The notes under the pieces are model-generated. The model was not told the origin of the DNA, did not search any database, and was given only the letters and a program-made list of their open reading frames with translations. A stretch of 64,000 nucleotides of DNA from Methanoregula sp. GTDB lineage: Archaea > Halobacteriota > Methanomicrobia > Methanomicrobiales > Methanospirillaceae. Position 1 is the stretch's first letter; each line of letters opens with the position of its first letter. Positions 18,732 to 28,335 of the stretch are shown here, piece by piece. Position numbers and translations under genes: made by a program. The stretch covers positions 558,001 through 622,000 of the forward strand of contig CP112999.1 of NCBI GenBank assembly GCA_026625165.1, written 5' to 3'.

Positions 18732-20020
18732 ATGATGTCACCTCGCCGATCAATCACTCGTTTGGCTTTCCCCTCAAAACGGGGAAGTGTCCCTGGTTCG
18801 ACGATCCTTACAGTTGTCCTTAGCTCGAGTGCATCCCGCAGTTCTTTAACCACTTTCTTCTGTATTCGTGCAAGGTCAGTAAGTTCCCCGCTGAAATAGT
18901 CCCGATTGATCTCAACGTCCACGGTCATCTCATCCAAATGATTCACTTTGTCCACATAGACCATAAACTGATTGCCGACTTCAGGGATTTTTAATAATAT
19001 ATGTTCGATCTGGGATGGGAAGACATTGATTCCGCGGATGACCAGCATGTCATCACTCCGCCCGGTGATCCGTGAGATTTTTTGTCCTCGTGTGCAGATA
19101 CAACCGTCTTCCATTTTCATGGTAACATCACCCGTGCGGTACCGCAGGAGCGGCATTGCCTCTTTCACTAATGGCGTGACAACAAGTTCCCCACGCTCCC
19201 CTTCTCCAAGCTGTTCACCGGTCTCCGGATCAATTATCTCGACAAGGTATGCATCGTGCCAAATGTGGAGCCCGTCGCGTTCAGGGCATTCAAACGCGAC
19301 TCCGGGCCCGAATAGTTCGGAAAGCCCGTATGAGTCATATGCCGTGACCCCAAGGCGCTCTTCCAGAGAACTGCGCATGGTTTCTGACCATGGTTCGGCG
19401 CCAAAAATGCCGGTCTTTAAGCTATCAAGCGACTCATGCATCTCTTCGGCCACCTCTGAAAGGTGCATGGCGTAGCTGGGAGTGCAGTGGATCGTGGTGA
19501 CCCCAAAGTCCCTGATCATCTCAATCTGGCGCCTTGTGTTTCCCGTTGCGCTGGGGATTACCGTCATCCCGATCTTTTCTGCGCCGTAATGGAACCCTAG
19601 ACCCCCGGTGAACATACCGTAATTGACCATGTTCTGGAAGATGTCGTCTTTTGTAACACCGATCATGGTCATATTTCTGGCGATCAGGTCTGCCCACACT
19701 TCAAGGTCGTTGTGCGTATAACCGACAACCGTTGGTTTGCCCGTTGTGCCGGAGGTGGTGTGGATCCGGACAACTTTTTTGAGCGGCACAGCAAAGAACC
19801 CAAAAGGGTACCCGCTCCTCAGGTCCTGTTTCTTTGTGAACGGGATCTTTTCAATATCATCCAGCTTCCTGATGTCAGCCGGTCGGACGTGTGCATCATC
19901 AAGTCTTTTTTTGTAAAACTCCACTTTTTGTGAATCGCGGATGGTTTTTTTTAAGCGTTTAAACTGGAGAGCTTTGAGTCTCTCTCCTTTGAGAGTCTCG
20001 GTTGTTTTGTCCCAGAACAT
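18728..20020 (-). CDS. paaK: Phenylacetate-CoA ligase-type adenylating enzyme (copy 2)
   Basis: 430 residues, closely related to copy 1 in every motif: TSGTTGKPTVVGYTHNDL, YDSYGLSELFGPG, GRSDDMLVIRGINVFPSQIE. First gene of the paaK-paaK-ACT unit; an SD-like GAGGTGA precedes the ATG at 20020. Tandem full-length paralogs suggest two substrates, such as phenylacetate and indole-acetate, or a heteromer. Indolepyruvate oxidoreductase genes, the usual partners, are not in this window. Confidence 0.9.
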   Translation of the reverse strand: MFWDKTTETLKGERLKALQFKRLKKTIRDSQKVEFYKKRLDDAHVRPADIRKLDDIEKIPFTKKQDLRSGYPFGFFAVPLKKVVRIHTTSGTTGKPTVVGYTHNDLEVWADLIARNMTMIGVTKDDIFQNMVNYGMFTGGLGFHYGAEKIGMTVIPSATGNTRRQIEMIRDFGVTTIHCTPSYAMHLSEVAEEMHESLDSLKTGIFGAEPWSETMRSSLEERLGVTAYDSYGLSELFGPGVAFECPERDGLHIWHDAYLVEIIDPETGEQLGEGERGELVVTPLVKEAMPLLRYRTGDVTMKMEDGCICTRGQKISRITGRSDDMLVIRGINVFPSQIEHILLKIPEVGNQFMVYVDKVNHLDEMTVDVEINRDYFSGELTDLARIQKKVVKELRDALELRTTVRIVEPGTLPRFEGKAKRVIDRRGDII

Positions 20021-20556
20021 CTGTCACCTCTTGTGTCACGGTAATTCGTATACGGTAAAAAGGATATCATCCGCCCGTGATTCTGCCTGATCACAAGGAT
20101 TATTTTTCATTATCCTCCATGAGCGAATACCCGCATGTCTGTTTTTTTAAGGCATCAGTACATACTCGTGCGGCAGAGAAAAGCATTGTTATGTTTTAGT
20201 ATCGCACAGGCAGAGATAAGGGAAAAATCCGACTCCGGATTTCTGCACAACAAAAAACTGAGGCTGATAACCATCAAATCCCCGTTCTCATAGTGTAAGA
20301 TTTACTTCTGACCTTTTTGGCAGGGTTTGTATATCGCATAATATGGTTTATATTCCTAATCTATCCTGCGCAATTTCCAGGTAATTCCGATAAGGATTGT
20401 TGAAAAAAAGATATTTTGCCCTTAAAAGAATCCTGAACCGGTAAAGTGGATTTTTCCTGAAAGTAGGTAAATTTAATCCTGCTTCACCATGAAAACGATG
20501 CTTTAATCTGTCCGTAAGATGGTAGTAATTAGATAGAAAACCCGTGTTTTATACAA
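20021..20556. other. Gene-free interval upstream of solo cas1
   Basis: About 535 bases between the divergent paaK unit and cas1. I found no CRISPR repeats, no leader-repeat structure and no small gene. It holds a short hairpin (AAATCCG at 20225-20231 with CGGATTT at 20236-20242) and one copy of the dispersed 22-bp motif at 20330-20351. Confidence 0.5.
20330..20351 (-). repeat. Dispersed 22-bp motif, copy D
   Basis: Minus-strand reading begins ATAAACCATATTATGCGATA. It lies about 205 bp upstream of solo cas1 in the otherwise featureless interval. Confidence 0.5.
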
Positions 20557-21492
20557 ATGATGCCTCCTAAAATCCCGTGGTTTCTGGTCAGCGGTTTTGG
20601 CGCACACATAAAGTCAAGCCCATCAAAACTGATTGTGGTGCAGAAAAACAGGACCCGGGAATTTCCTATTGATTCGATCAACCATCTCCTGATTGTTGGC
20701 GGGCATACGCTCCATACATCCGCGATCATCCACCTTTTAAAAAAAGGGGTATACCTTTCGATTTTTGAAGCTGACGGAACCCCAGTGAGCACAATCCGTC
20801 CGTATAGCAGCAATAAATTTTCAAAGATGAGGGAGTTGCAGGCTGAGGCACCCCGGCACCGGTACGCGGTTGAACTCGCGGGAGGGTCGATCAAATCGCG
20901 CCTGCTCTTTTTACAAAGGCTTGAAGAATCGCGGGGCTTATCCCTGCTCTACAAGGGAGAGAACGAGATTATCCATAAATCGCTCGGGGAACTGGAATAC
21001 CTCATCAGGCTTGAAGAGATCAGGCGGATTCACCGGCTGACCTCTGATATGTATTACGAGATCCTGTCACGTGCCATCCCGCCGGAACTGGGGTACCGGC
21101 GGAGGCGGCTCCAGTCCCAGCAGGACGTCGTGAATGCAATGTTTTCAATCGGATACTCGATGCTCTATGGAAACTGTCTCGTCGCGATCCTTGGAGCTCA
21201 TTTGGATCCTGATATCGGCATCCTGCATGAAGGTCAGGGAGGGCTCGTATATGACCTGTTCGACCCGCTCAAGGCCCGCATGATTGACGCAACAGTTATC
21301 AAGGTCGCTGCAGAAGGGATCAGCCCTGATGATTTTGAAATAAGCGGCAACCGTTGCATACTCTCCGATGAACTTGTACGGAGGTTGATCAACCTGTTCA
21401 AAACTTCGATCCAGGTCGGGGAGATCGATGAACAGGTTTGTTCACTGGTACATGCATTACAGGACCATGAAGAGTTCAGAATCCTGTACTGA
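20557..21492 (+). CDS. cas1: Stand-alone Cas1-family integrase
   Basis: 311 residues, normal Cas1 length. An N-terminal beta domain contains LLIVGGHTLHTSAIIHLLKKGVYLSIF. The helical catalytic domain has LEEIRRIHR (Glu154 the likely metal ligand), RRRRLQSQQDVVNAMFSIGYSMLYG, then LHEGQGGLVYDLFDPLKARMID with His224, Asp233 and Asp236. All expected Cas1 active-site positions appear filled. No cas2, cas4, effector gene, PolB or CRISPR array is nearby, and there is no C-terminal HTH extension as in casposases. The last 17 bases overlap the convergent acylphosphatase gene. Confidence 0.88.
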   Translation: MMPPKIPWFLVSGFGAHIKSSPSKLIVVQKNRTREFPIDSINHLLIVGGHTLHTSAIIHLLKKGVYLSIFEADGTPVSTIRPYSSNKFSKMRELQAEAPRHRYAVELAGGSIKSRLLFLQRLEESRGLSLLYKGENEIIHKSLGELEYLIRLEEIRRIHRLTSDMYYEILSRAIPPELGYRRRRLQSQQDVVNAMFSIGYSMLYGNCLVAILGAHLDPDIGILHEGQGGLVYDLFDPLKARMIDATVIKVAAEGISPDDFEISGNRCILSDELVRRLINLFKTSIQVGEIDEQVCSLVHALQDHEEFRILY

Positions 21493-21769
21493 TACGGCCT
21501 TCGCCCTTTATAATGGAAAAATCATCGTACTGGTTGAAGGAAACATCATTTGTACTGATATCCCTCACAACGGCACGGGGACACCCATACAGCATGGAGA
21601 TAAATTTTTCAAGGACCATGGGTTCTCCGGTTGCATATACCTTAACTTTCCCATCCGGCAGGTTCATTACTGCACCCCTGATGTTTAGGTCAATGGCGAT
21701 CCGCCGTACGCAAGCCCGGAATCCGACACCCTGGACCCTGCCGGAAATGAATATCTGGATCGTTTTCAT
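21476..21769 (-). CDS. acyP: Acylphosphatase
   Basis: 97 residues from ATG 21769 (MKTIQIFISGRVQGVGFRACVRR). GRVQGVGFR holds the catalytic Arg and phosphate loop, and the later NLPDGKVKVYATG carries the catalytic Asn and the second motif. It hydrolyses acyl-phosphates. The start overlaps the stop of the giant upstream gene (ATGA), so it is translated from the same message. Its 3' end overlaps the 3' end of cas1 by 17 bases. Confidence 0.93.
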   Translation of the reverse strand: MKTIQIFISGRVQGVGFRACVRRIAIDLNIRGAVMNLPDGKVKVYATGEPMVLEKFISMLYGCPRAVVRDISTNDVSFNQYDDFSIIKGEGRISTGF

Positions 21770-24700
21770 AAATATCCGCCTTGTAAAAATTTTATAGCGC
21801 ATGAGAGTTTTTCAAACCCTGAGTCACGCTCAGCCTCATGCCGGATATTTGTTGTTGCATCAACTGCATAATCCATGAGTGTCTGTGCATCCCCCTCATA
21901 ACCGGCAGAATGCCACAGCATCGCAATATCACAGAGAACTGTCAAACGGCTTGACAGGGGCCGGATTTTAACTGCTTCCCCGACTGCTGCCTGCATGAAA
22001 TGTTTTGTGGTCTTCTGGTGTACCTGCCCCTTAAGCAGGATGTAAATCGTTGCATAGTACCGGATTCTTTTTATACGGTCAGGATGTGATTGGATTGATT
22101 TTTCCAGATCTGCCAGGTATGCAGGATCAATTCCTTCTGCGGCAATATGAGTCGTCAAGTTTTTGATTTTTTCGTAAGTTGGTGAACATTTTATATCAAT
22201 CTGCCCGTTCGCATTCCGGAGCCTGTCACGGATAATATCATATTCGATTGTCTGCGCAACAGCATTTGCCTTATTGAGAAGTCGAGTATTGTGGAGAGTC
22301 TCCCCAAGATTCAGGTAAAGGTGAACAATGCTTTTTTTGACCATATCAGAAATAAAAACAAGACTGATAGATGGTATAATACCTGCGATCCGGTCAAGGA
22401 GTATAAGCAATTGTTTGCCATCATTCTTGCCATCAAAAAGGGAGAGGACGGAGAGTAAGATTAACGCTCTCTCATCCGGCTCAGTAATGTGTTCGCATTT
22501 TTTTTCAATATGTGCCAGGATCATCTCTGTTTTACGGGTATCGTTCCGGGTCATCAGGAAAATTGCCATCATAGACATGACATAATCTGACGGGTTGTCA
22601 ATTGCTGATGCCACGCTCAAGGCATCTTCAATATACACCGGGTCCTGGTGGGTTTCATTAAACCTGGCAATTGCATATACAACCTGTTGAAGCGCAGCTG
22701 ACTTCTGGTCATATTCTACGGCAGGCAACAGATGTACTGCATCTTTTAAGCATTTTTTCGCCAGATCTTCTGAAATGCCCCGGTATGAATCAATGAGGCC
22801 GGCAAGGAGAATCACTTTCTGATGGCTGGATGGAACAAGGTGGAGCGATGACCGGACCTCCTGAAGGATCCCGTCTGCTTTTTTCCGGTTATTTTCTCGC
22901 AGGCAGATTTCTGCTCCCTGCAGCATCGATAACAACCGGAGAAAGGGATCCTTAATTCCCCTAGCTATCGGAACCATCAGGTCGATTATCATGCTCGTAT
23001 GAGCCGGGCATTGGATGGAGAGGAGGTGGTTTGCCAGAACCTCGTACGGATCGGTTGATTCCGTCGCAAGACCCTGTGGTCTGATACTGGCGACAATCCG
23101 TGACACCATCGCATCGCGTTCAAAAGGATCTTTTATTTCGAGGACATACAAACAAAGTGGGAAAAAAAAACTTTTTTGGAACCGCTGGTGCATAGATTCA
23201 AGGATGATGTCGATGAAATACGAAACCCTGATAGACCGGTCATCTTTTTTTCCGTGCATGATCAGGAGTTCGAGACCTCGCTGAAATGGTTGGAATACCT
23301 GTGTGAAACCGGTATTTTTAACAGGATAATTGGTATCCAGGATTGCAAGGCACCCCAGTATAACAAAACTATCGGATATATGGTCGACAAGTTCCTTATT
23401 GCTTGATATGTCGCCTATTTCCTGTGCGATAATGTATGCTTCTTCCAGCGCGCCCGGATGCCGGGTATCAATCGCATATTTGATCATCCCCTCAGCGATT
23501 TTTGCCATAGCAAGGATCTCAATGTCCCGTGAAAGCAGGGAGGCGCTCCATTCGCGCATCCTCCGAAGAAGGTCGAGGTCACCATCATGGACTGCCAGAT
23601 CGGTTGCCTCATTGATGATCATTGTCAGGGTTGAGGACCGGGTTGTCTCCCCTTCAATAAGGCAAGTAAGGCCGACCGCCCGTTGGAGTGAATCGCGGTT
23701 CCGTGTATGCACGCCAAGTCTCGCTACTTCAATGACAATCGATGAGAGCGCCTGCTCTTTTTGCACTGGATCGCTGATATTTCTGGTAAATGAAATCAGG
23801 ACATCAGGATCGTTTGTTTCAAGAAATCCACGACTGATGAGCATGGATATGCAATCCAGCACCATCCCATCCTTGTGTTTATGAATCTGCATGAGTGCAT
23901 GCAACGAATCGATGTGCCGGATAATCATTTCAAATGAAAAATGTCTGCAGATATCCTGTGATGCTCTCATAAGAATATCGGGCAGATGTATCCTGTCCGT
24001 TCTCTTCTCCAGAAAATCCTTAACGGGGGCGACTTTGCCTGAAATGACAGCCTGCCTGCAGAGAGCAACACAGCATTCTTCAAATAGTCGTTGGTTTTGG
24101 CCCCCGGCACCGATCTTCTCTAGTACTTCTATGGATTCCTCCAATCTCTCCATTGAGAGGAGGACATTGGCAATCCTGATATATATCCTTGAGGCTGCAA
24201 CCGGATCGCAGGACGTTGCAACGAGGGGAATGATTATCATGAGCGGACGTGGGTCTTGGGTATTGTGCGTGATTGTGATTCCGGTTCGCACGAGGTCGCG
24301 GGTCGGATACCGGGACCTCTCTTTAAAAATTGTATGGAGATGGAGTGCGGTTGTATAATACCAGAAATCTCCCTCTTTTTCTGCCCGTTTCAGGAGCGTG
24401 AGAACGAGCGGGGAGATGGATGCTGGCACTTTTTTGATAAATGTGTTCAGGATTGTTAGTATTGCTGTGTAGTTGTTCCCGCAATCACAGAGGTCGTCTA
24501 ATAATGCGCAGATGATCTCACTTCTGATCTCTTCAGGTTCATCAGTAAAAAAGTCAATAAATGCACTAATTTCGCCATTTTCATCTCGCAGGAATAGAGA
24601 AGACCCCCCCGTGATAACGAATGCGATACAACTTTGTCTCCTAATTTTCTGTTGTATATTGCATGCAACTTTGATGCTTTCAATAAATTTTGAAGGGTTG

Positions 24701-25329
24701 CGTTCACGAACTGCTATGGTTGCCATAGTTTCGGCCAGGTTTGAAAATTCAACTGACCGTTTTGCAGTGTTACCAATATCCCGGATCATGAGTGAGATAG
24801 TATTCAGGAGTTCACAATCCCCCGAATTTCCTGCCCATGCGATGAGTATTGGAATTATGGTTTCAATGATTTCAGACCGGCATTTCCTGATTGTGACACG
24901 GTCGAGTATTCTGATACCCTGCCCGACCAGTGCCGGATCTGATGTATTGATCCCGGTTTCGATGAGCCGGCGTACAAGAACCGCATATGCATAAGACTGA
25001 TGACTTTTTGTTTTGAGCCTGTCAATAAGGGTGAAAATTTCTGTCAGCCATGCCTCATCACGGGTTTTGAGATAGTGCCCGATGATCCGATCCAGGAAGC
25101 CAAGTGCGTTTTTATAAGATATTTCCCGGAGCGCCCGGATAATAGCGGGATTGTTTTTTTCGATGGAGGCGTCAAGCAATAATGCATTTATCTGATTTAT
25201 CAGCCCATCGCGTTTTTTCCTTCCTGTATTGAGGAGAACTGCATCAAGATTCTTTTTAATTACATTAAGGTCCTCTTGTGCTGTAGCACGTTGGAGAGCA
25301 TGTACCATCGTTTCTGATCGTGAATCCAT
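21766..25329 (-). CDS. Giant helical-repeat protein of unknown function
   Basis: About 1187 residues from ATG 25329 (MDSRSETMVHAL); GTG 25359 would add ten. The sequence is almost entirely amphipathic helices of 30-40-residue periodicity, for example LERIANVLLSMERLEESIEVLEKI-like segments, suggesting a TPR/HEAT-type solenoid. No nuclease, ATPase, protease or membrane motif was found. The C-terminus reads like TPR units (MQAAVGEAVKI, LCDIAMLWHSAGYEGDAQTLMDYAV). It precedes acyP in a two-gene unit converging on cas1. Likely a scaffold or regulator; family not recognised. Confidence 0.75.
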   Translation of the reverse strand: MDSRSETMVHALQRATAQEDLNVIKKNLDAVLLNTGRKKRDGLINQINALLLDASIEKNNPAIIRALREISYKNALGFLDRIIGHYLKTRDEAWLTEIFTLIDRLKTKSHQSYAYAVLVRRLIETGINTSDPALVGQGIRILDRVTIRKCRSEIIETIIPILIAWAGNSGDCELLNTISLMIRDIGNTAKRSVEFSNLAETMATIAVRERNPSKFIESIKVACNIQQKIRRQSCIAFVITGGSSLFLRDENGEISAFIDFFTDEPEEIRSEIICALLDDLCDCGNNYTAILTILNTFIKKVPASISPLVLTLLKRAEKEGDFWYYTTALHLHTIFKERSRYPTRDLVRTGITITHNTQDPRPLMIIIPLVATSCDPVAASRIYIRIANVLLSMERLEESIEVLEKIGAGGQNQRLFEECCVALCRQAVISGKVAPVKDFLEKRTDRIHLPDILMRASQDICRHFSFEMIIRHIDSLHALMQIHKHKDGMVLDCISMLISRGFLETNDPDVLISFTRNISDPVQKEQALSSIVIEVARLGVHTRNRDSLQRAVGLTCLIEGETTRSSTLTMIINEATDLAVHDGDLDLLRRMREWSASLLSRDIEILAMAKIAEGMIKYAIDTRHPGALEEAYIIAQEIGDISSNKELVDHISDSFVILGCLAILDTNYPVKNTGFTQVFQPFQRGLELLIMHGKKDDRSIRVSYFIDIILESMHQRFQKSFFFPLCLYVLEIKDPFERDAMVSRIVASIRPQGLATESTDPYEVLANHLLSIQCPAHTSMIIDLMVPIARGIKDPFLRLLSMLQGAEICLRENNRKKADGILQEVRSSLHLVPSSHQKVILLAGLIDSYRGISEDLAKKCLKDAVHLLPAVEYDQKSAALQQVVYAIARFNETHQDPVYIEDALSVASAIDNPSDYVMSMMAIFLMTRNDTRKTEMILAHIEKKCEHITEPDERALILLSVLSLFDGKNDGKQLLILLDRIAGIIPSISLVFISDMVKKSIVHLYLNLGETLHNTRLLNKANAVAQTIEYDIIRDRLRNANGQIDIKCSPTYEKIKNLTTHIAAEGIDPAYLADLEKSIQSHPDRIKRIRYYATIYILLKGQVHQKTTKHFMQAAVGEAVKIRPLSSRLTVLCDIAMLWHSAGYEGDAQTLMDYAVDATTNIRHEAERDSGFEKLSCAIKFLQGGYL

Positions 25330-25575
25330 GAATAAACAACACGGGTTTTTAGGATACACTCAATTCGATAAATTAATTAATAAATTTTTGTATTCGATTT
25401 CTTTGATAAATTTATTAAAATTTCAAATTTTTGTCCAATTTAAAAATTAAAGATAGTTTACAAATAAAACCTTCATATTCCCATTAATAAAAGAGATATT
25501 CTGATAATAATCAAATTTCAACCATATTGAAATCAATTTTGCCTTCCTGTCCCAGTACTTTGTCATGTCCTGATA

Positions 25576-26943
25576 TTAAGTGCCGGATTCGCGTGCAACA
25601 ATTGCGGAAATCTCTTTAAAAAATCTCTCTGCATCCTTCTTCTTTTCAGATTCAACAATAATCCGGATCAAAGGCTCAGTCCCGGACGCCCGGATTAATG
25701 CCCATGACGGTTCACGGGTAATCTTTAATCCATCGGTATGATCGATGTGGTCGTGTAAAAAGGAGTGTTCGATCTTTACCATTAATTTTCGGGCATGGAT
25801 AGTCTTGTGTTTCTCCTTGATCATATATCGTTTTGGGAGTTCCTTGACGATCTCCGATAACCGGTTTTTGGTTGTTGCGAGGATTAAGACCATACTGGCA
25901 GCAGTCATTGCACCATCACGGCAGAACTGGTGATCGGGAAAAATCAGCCCCCCGTTCCCTTCCCCTCCGAACACCACATCCACCCCCTGTTTAATCAGTG
26001 AATGCATGGTGCGTGCAACATGGATGCTCCCCACTCTCGTATAATTGACACTGCAGCCTTCAGGCGATGCAACCGCTTCAACGATCCCGGACGTACTAAC
26101 CGGGGTGACAATCACTCCTTTGTGGTGTTGGCACAGGTACCGGGCTACAATTGCAAACTCCTGGTTTTCCTCAACATAGTGCCCCTTCTCATCGACGAAA
26201 ACTGCACGGTCAGCATCACCGTCATGGGCAACACCAAATGCAGCCCCTGAGCTCACCACGAGGGCAGAAAGTGCTGCAAGTCCTTCCGGGGTCGGTTCCG
26301 GCATTCGTGCCGGGAAATGACCATCCATAATCCCGTTGACGGTCAGCACCTGGCACCCCAAGGTTTTCAGGATCTCCGGCGTTGTCCTGCAGGCCGGGCC
26401 GGAACCCGGATCAACGACAACCAGCATCCCCCTGCCAATAGAGGGCGGGAATTGCCGGACGACTGCTGAAATATACTGGTCAACGAGACCGGGGGCGCTG
26501 TGCTCACAACCGGCCTTATCCCATGGCTGCAGGGCAAAAGACCGGCTGAAAATATGCTGTTCCAGCTCGATAGTCTCGAGATCCCCCATTTCGGTGCCGT
26601 CGGCCTCGATGATCTTAACCCCGTTATATTCAGGGGGATTATGGGATGCGGTGATCATCGCCCCGCCGTCAAACTTCCCTTTGATGAGATACTGGAGGGC
26701 GGGAGTCGGCAACACGCCGCAATCGGTGACATCGCACCCGGTTGCCAGAAGCCCGGCTTTGAGCGCATGGATCAGAGTTTCCCCCGAAGTCCTTGTATCT
26801 CTGCCGACAGCAATGGATCCTCTGCGGAGCGTGCCAAGTGCTGTCCCGATATGGAAAACAAGCTCGGGGGTCATATCACGCCCTATCACACCGCGGACCC
26901 CGTTGGTCCCGAAGAGACGTTTTTTATTGATTTTGTTTTTCAT
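25576..26943 (-). CDS. glmM: Phosphoglucosamine mutase / phosphohexomutase
   Basis: 455 residues from ATG 26943, chosen because GGAGTG lies five bases upstream; the frame runs on to 27042 but into the mobB coding region. FGTNGVRGVIG at the start, TASHNPPEYNG (phosphoserine loop), DGDADRAVFVD (metal site), GGEGNGGLIFPD and RASGTEPLIRI (phosphate-binding) are the alpha-D-phosphohexomutase signatures. It supplies glucosamine-1-phosphate or a related hexose phosphate for glycans. Co-transcribed with mobB. Confidence 0.92.
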   Translation of the reverse strand: MKNKINKKRLFGTNGVRGVIGRDMTPELVFHIGTALGTLRRGSIAVGRDTRTSGETLIHALKAGLLATGCDVTDCGVLPTPALQYLIKGKFDGGAMITASHNPPEYNGVKIIEADGTEMGDLETIELEQHIFSRSFALQPWDKAGCEHSAPGLVDQYISAVVRQFPPSIGRGMLVVVDPGSGPACRTTPEILKTLGCQVLTVNGIMDGHFPARMPEPTPEGLAALSALVVSSGAAFGVAHDGDADRAVFVDEKGHYVEENQEFAIVARYLCQHHKGVIVTPVSTSGIVEAVASPEGCSVNYTRVGSIHVARTMHSLIKQGVDVVFGGEGNGGLIFPDHQFCRDGAMTAASMVLILATTKNRLSEIVKELPKRYMIKEKHKTIHARKLMVKIEHSFLHDHIDHTDGLKITREPSWALIRASGTEPLIRIIVESEKKKDAERFFKEISAIVARESGT

Positions 26944-26944
26944 A

Positions 26945-27391
26945 TCAGCACTCCGCTGTTTTTCTATTATTTTCTTCTTTTGGATAGGTATCAAACCGTT
27001 CGAGGGACGCAAGCACTTCCTGAACCGTCGGGTTTGAAGCAACGCAGTTTTCGGTCACGAGATCCCCGATTACAATTTTTGGAAAGCCATAGGTTTTGAA
27101 CCCCTCGATGACCGCGTATTCAATTCCCTGCTGACTGAACAGGAACAAGAGATCGTTGAGCCTGTTTATCCGGAATGTACCCACCGATTTTTTGTTGTCA
27201 ACTCCAAATGAAATGGTAGCGCCTGCCTCGAAAAACTGCGTGGTGTCCTTCTTCTTTTCAAGGCCAAACTCATGGTCGCCAAGGTGTTTTACGACGGCGA
27301 CACGGCCCATTTTTTCCAGTTCGGGTACCAGTTTTTTAATAAACGACGTCTTGCCGGAATTGGATCTTCCAACGACCTGAATTATTCTCAT
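26945..27391 (-). CDS. mobB: Molybdopterin-guanine dinucleotide biosynthesis adaptor
   Basis: 148 residues. P-loop GRSNSGKTS at residues 8-16, then VAVVKHLGDHEF and VIEGFKTYGFPKIVI, all typical of MobB, a GTP-binding helper in attaching GMP to molybdopterin; methanogens need this cofactor for formylmethanofuran and formate dehydrogenases. The start overlaps the end of the DUF5806 gene, and the stop abuts glmM. Confidence 0.92.
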   Translation of the reverse strand: MRIIQVVGRSNSGKTSFIKKLVPELEKMGRVAVVKHLGDHEFGLEKKKDTTQFFEAGATISFGVDNKKSVGTFRINRLNDLLFLFSQQGIEYAVIEGFKTYGFPKIVIGDLVTENCVASNPTVQEVLASLERFDTYPKEENNRKTAEC

Positions 27392-28242
27392 TGCTGAATA
27401 GCTCCCGTATCATGTTCGGCTTCGTTTTCCACAGGAAGCAAAGGAGGATCACCATGAGCACTCCCTTCGTCAAGGTCCTTTGTTCTACTACTATTTTTAC
27501 CGGTCACAATCTCCGGCACATCAGCAGGTTGCTGGGGGGTGTCTGGTACTGATGGTGCTTCTGGCTTGCCAGTACCCGTTTCTTCCTGCATATTGTGTGA
27601 TAATGGCCGGGACTCTTCAGTGAAAGTCCGTTTTCTCTTTCTACGGATTGCTTTTACAGACAGACGAGCGTCAAGGGCAGCCTGGCGTTTTTCTGGTTTT
27701 TCCAGAGAGGCATGGGTGTCCTGATCCTGTTCGGCGACCATAACACGGTTTTTGAGGATGGTTTTTGCCGTTTCGCCAACACTTCTCATGACTTTTGTGA
27801 TCCTGTCCTCAATATCAATCTCTTCATCGATATCGAGCGTTGTGCCCTCCACTTCAAGCAGAAAACGGGCTACTTCACTTGCTTCAAAGAGCAGGTCATC
27901 AAGCTCGTCAGTCGTGAAGAAACCGCACATGGCTCCATAAAAAAAAGTCGCGCTTGCTTTCCTCACTTTTTTCTTGAATGAGTTGCGCGCCTGGTTTACA
28001 GCCTGTGGAGAGTAGGTATCTTCCATGAACGGTACAAGTTCGGGCAGGTGCTGTCCGATAAATGTCATTTCCGCCCCCCCGGTTGTCCTGAAATCCGTGC
28101 AGAGCCGTGCAAGCGCCCATTCCCGTGCGGTGATATATGTCCGTTTCCTTAAGAACTGGTTTACTTTCCGGTACGTCCCGCCATCAACTTTTTTGAATTT
28201 TTTATATTTGTTGATCTCTTCCTGGATCCGAGTCTCATCCAT
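27388..28242 (-). CDS. DUF5806-type protein with disordered tail
   Basis: 284 residues from ATG 28242 (MDETRIQEEINKYKKFKKVDGG). Residues 1 to ~165 match the archaeal DUF5806 family: FLRKRTYITAREWALARLCTDFRT, ELVPFMEDTYSPQAVNQARNSFKKKVRKA, FTTDELDDLLFEASEVARFLLEVEG. The remainder is charged, Pro/Glu-rich and probably disordered. Function unknown; the basic N-terminal half could bind nucleic acid. It heads the unit with mobB and glmM. Confidence 0.83.
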   Translation of the reverse strand: MDETRIQEEINKYKKFKKVDGGTYRKVNQFLRKRTYITAREWALARLCTDFRTTGGAEMTFIGQHLPELVPFMEDTYSPQAVNQARNSFKKKVRKASATFFYGAMCGFFTTDELDDLLFEASEVARFLLEVEGTTLDIDEEIDIEDRITKVMRSVGETAKTILKNRVMVAEQDQDTHASLEKPEKRQAALDARLSVKAIRRKRKRTFTEESRPLSHNMQEETGTGKPEAPSVPDTPQQPADVPEIVTGKNSSRTKDLDEGSAHGDPPLLPVENEAEHDTGAIQQ

Positions 28243-28313
28243 GCGATAAACTCCATAGGCACATTTTAAATCATGAGTTGGATTCGGTATAAAGAGGTAA
28301 GAATGTCCCTTTT

Positions 28314-28335
28314 CATATAGCATTATTTGGTTTAT
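28314..28335 (-). repeat. Dispersed 22-bp motif, copy C
   Basis: Minus-strand reading begins ATAAACCAAATAATGCTATA. It differs at one position from the copy after xerA. It lies about 75 bp upstream of the DUF5806 start codon, so here it could be a promoter element. Confidence 0.55.

Noticed and set aside
20557-25359. Casposon
   Set aside because: No family-B DNA polymerase, no terminal inverted repeats or target duplication, and Cas1 lacks the C-terminal HTH of casposases.
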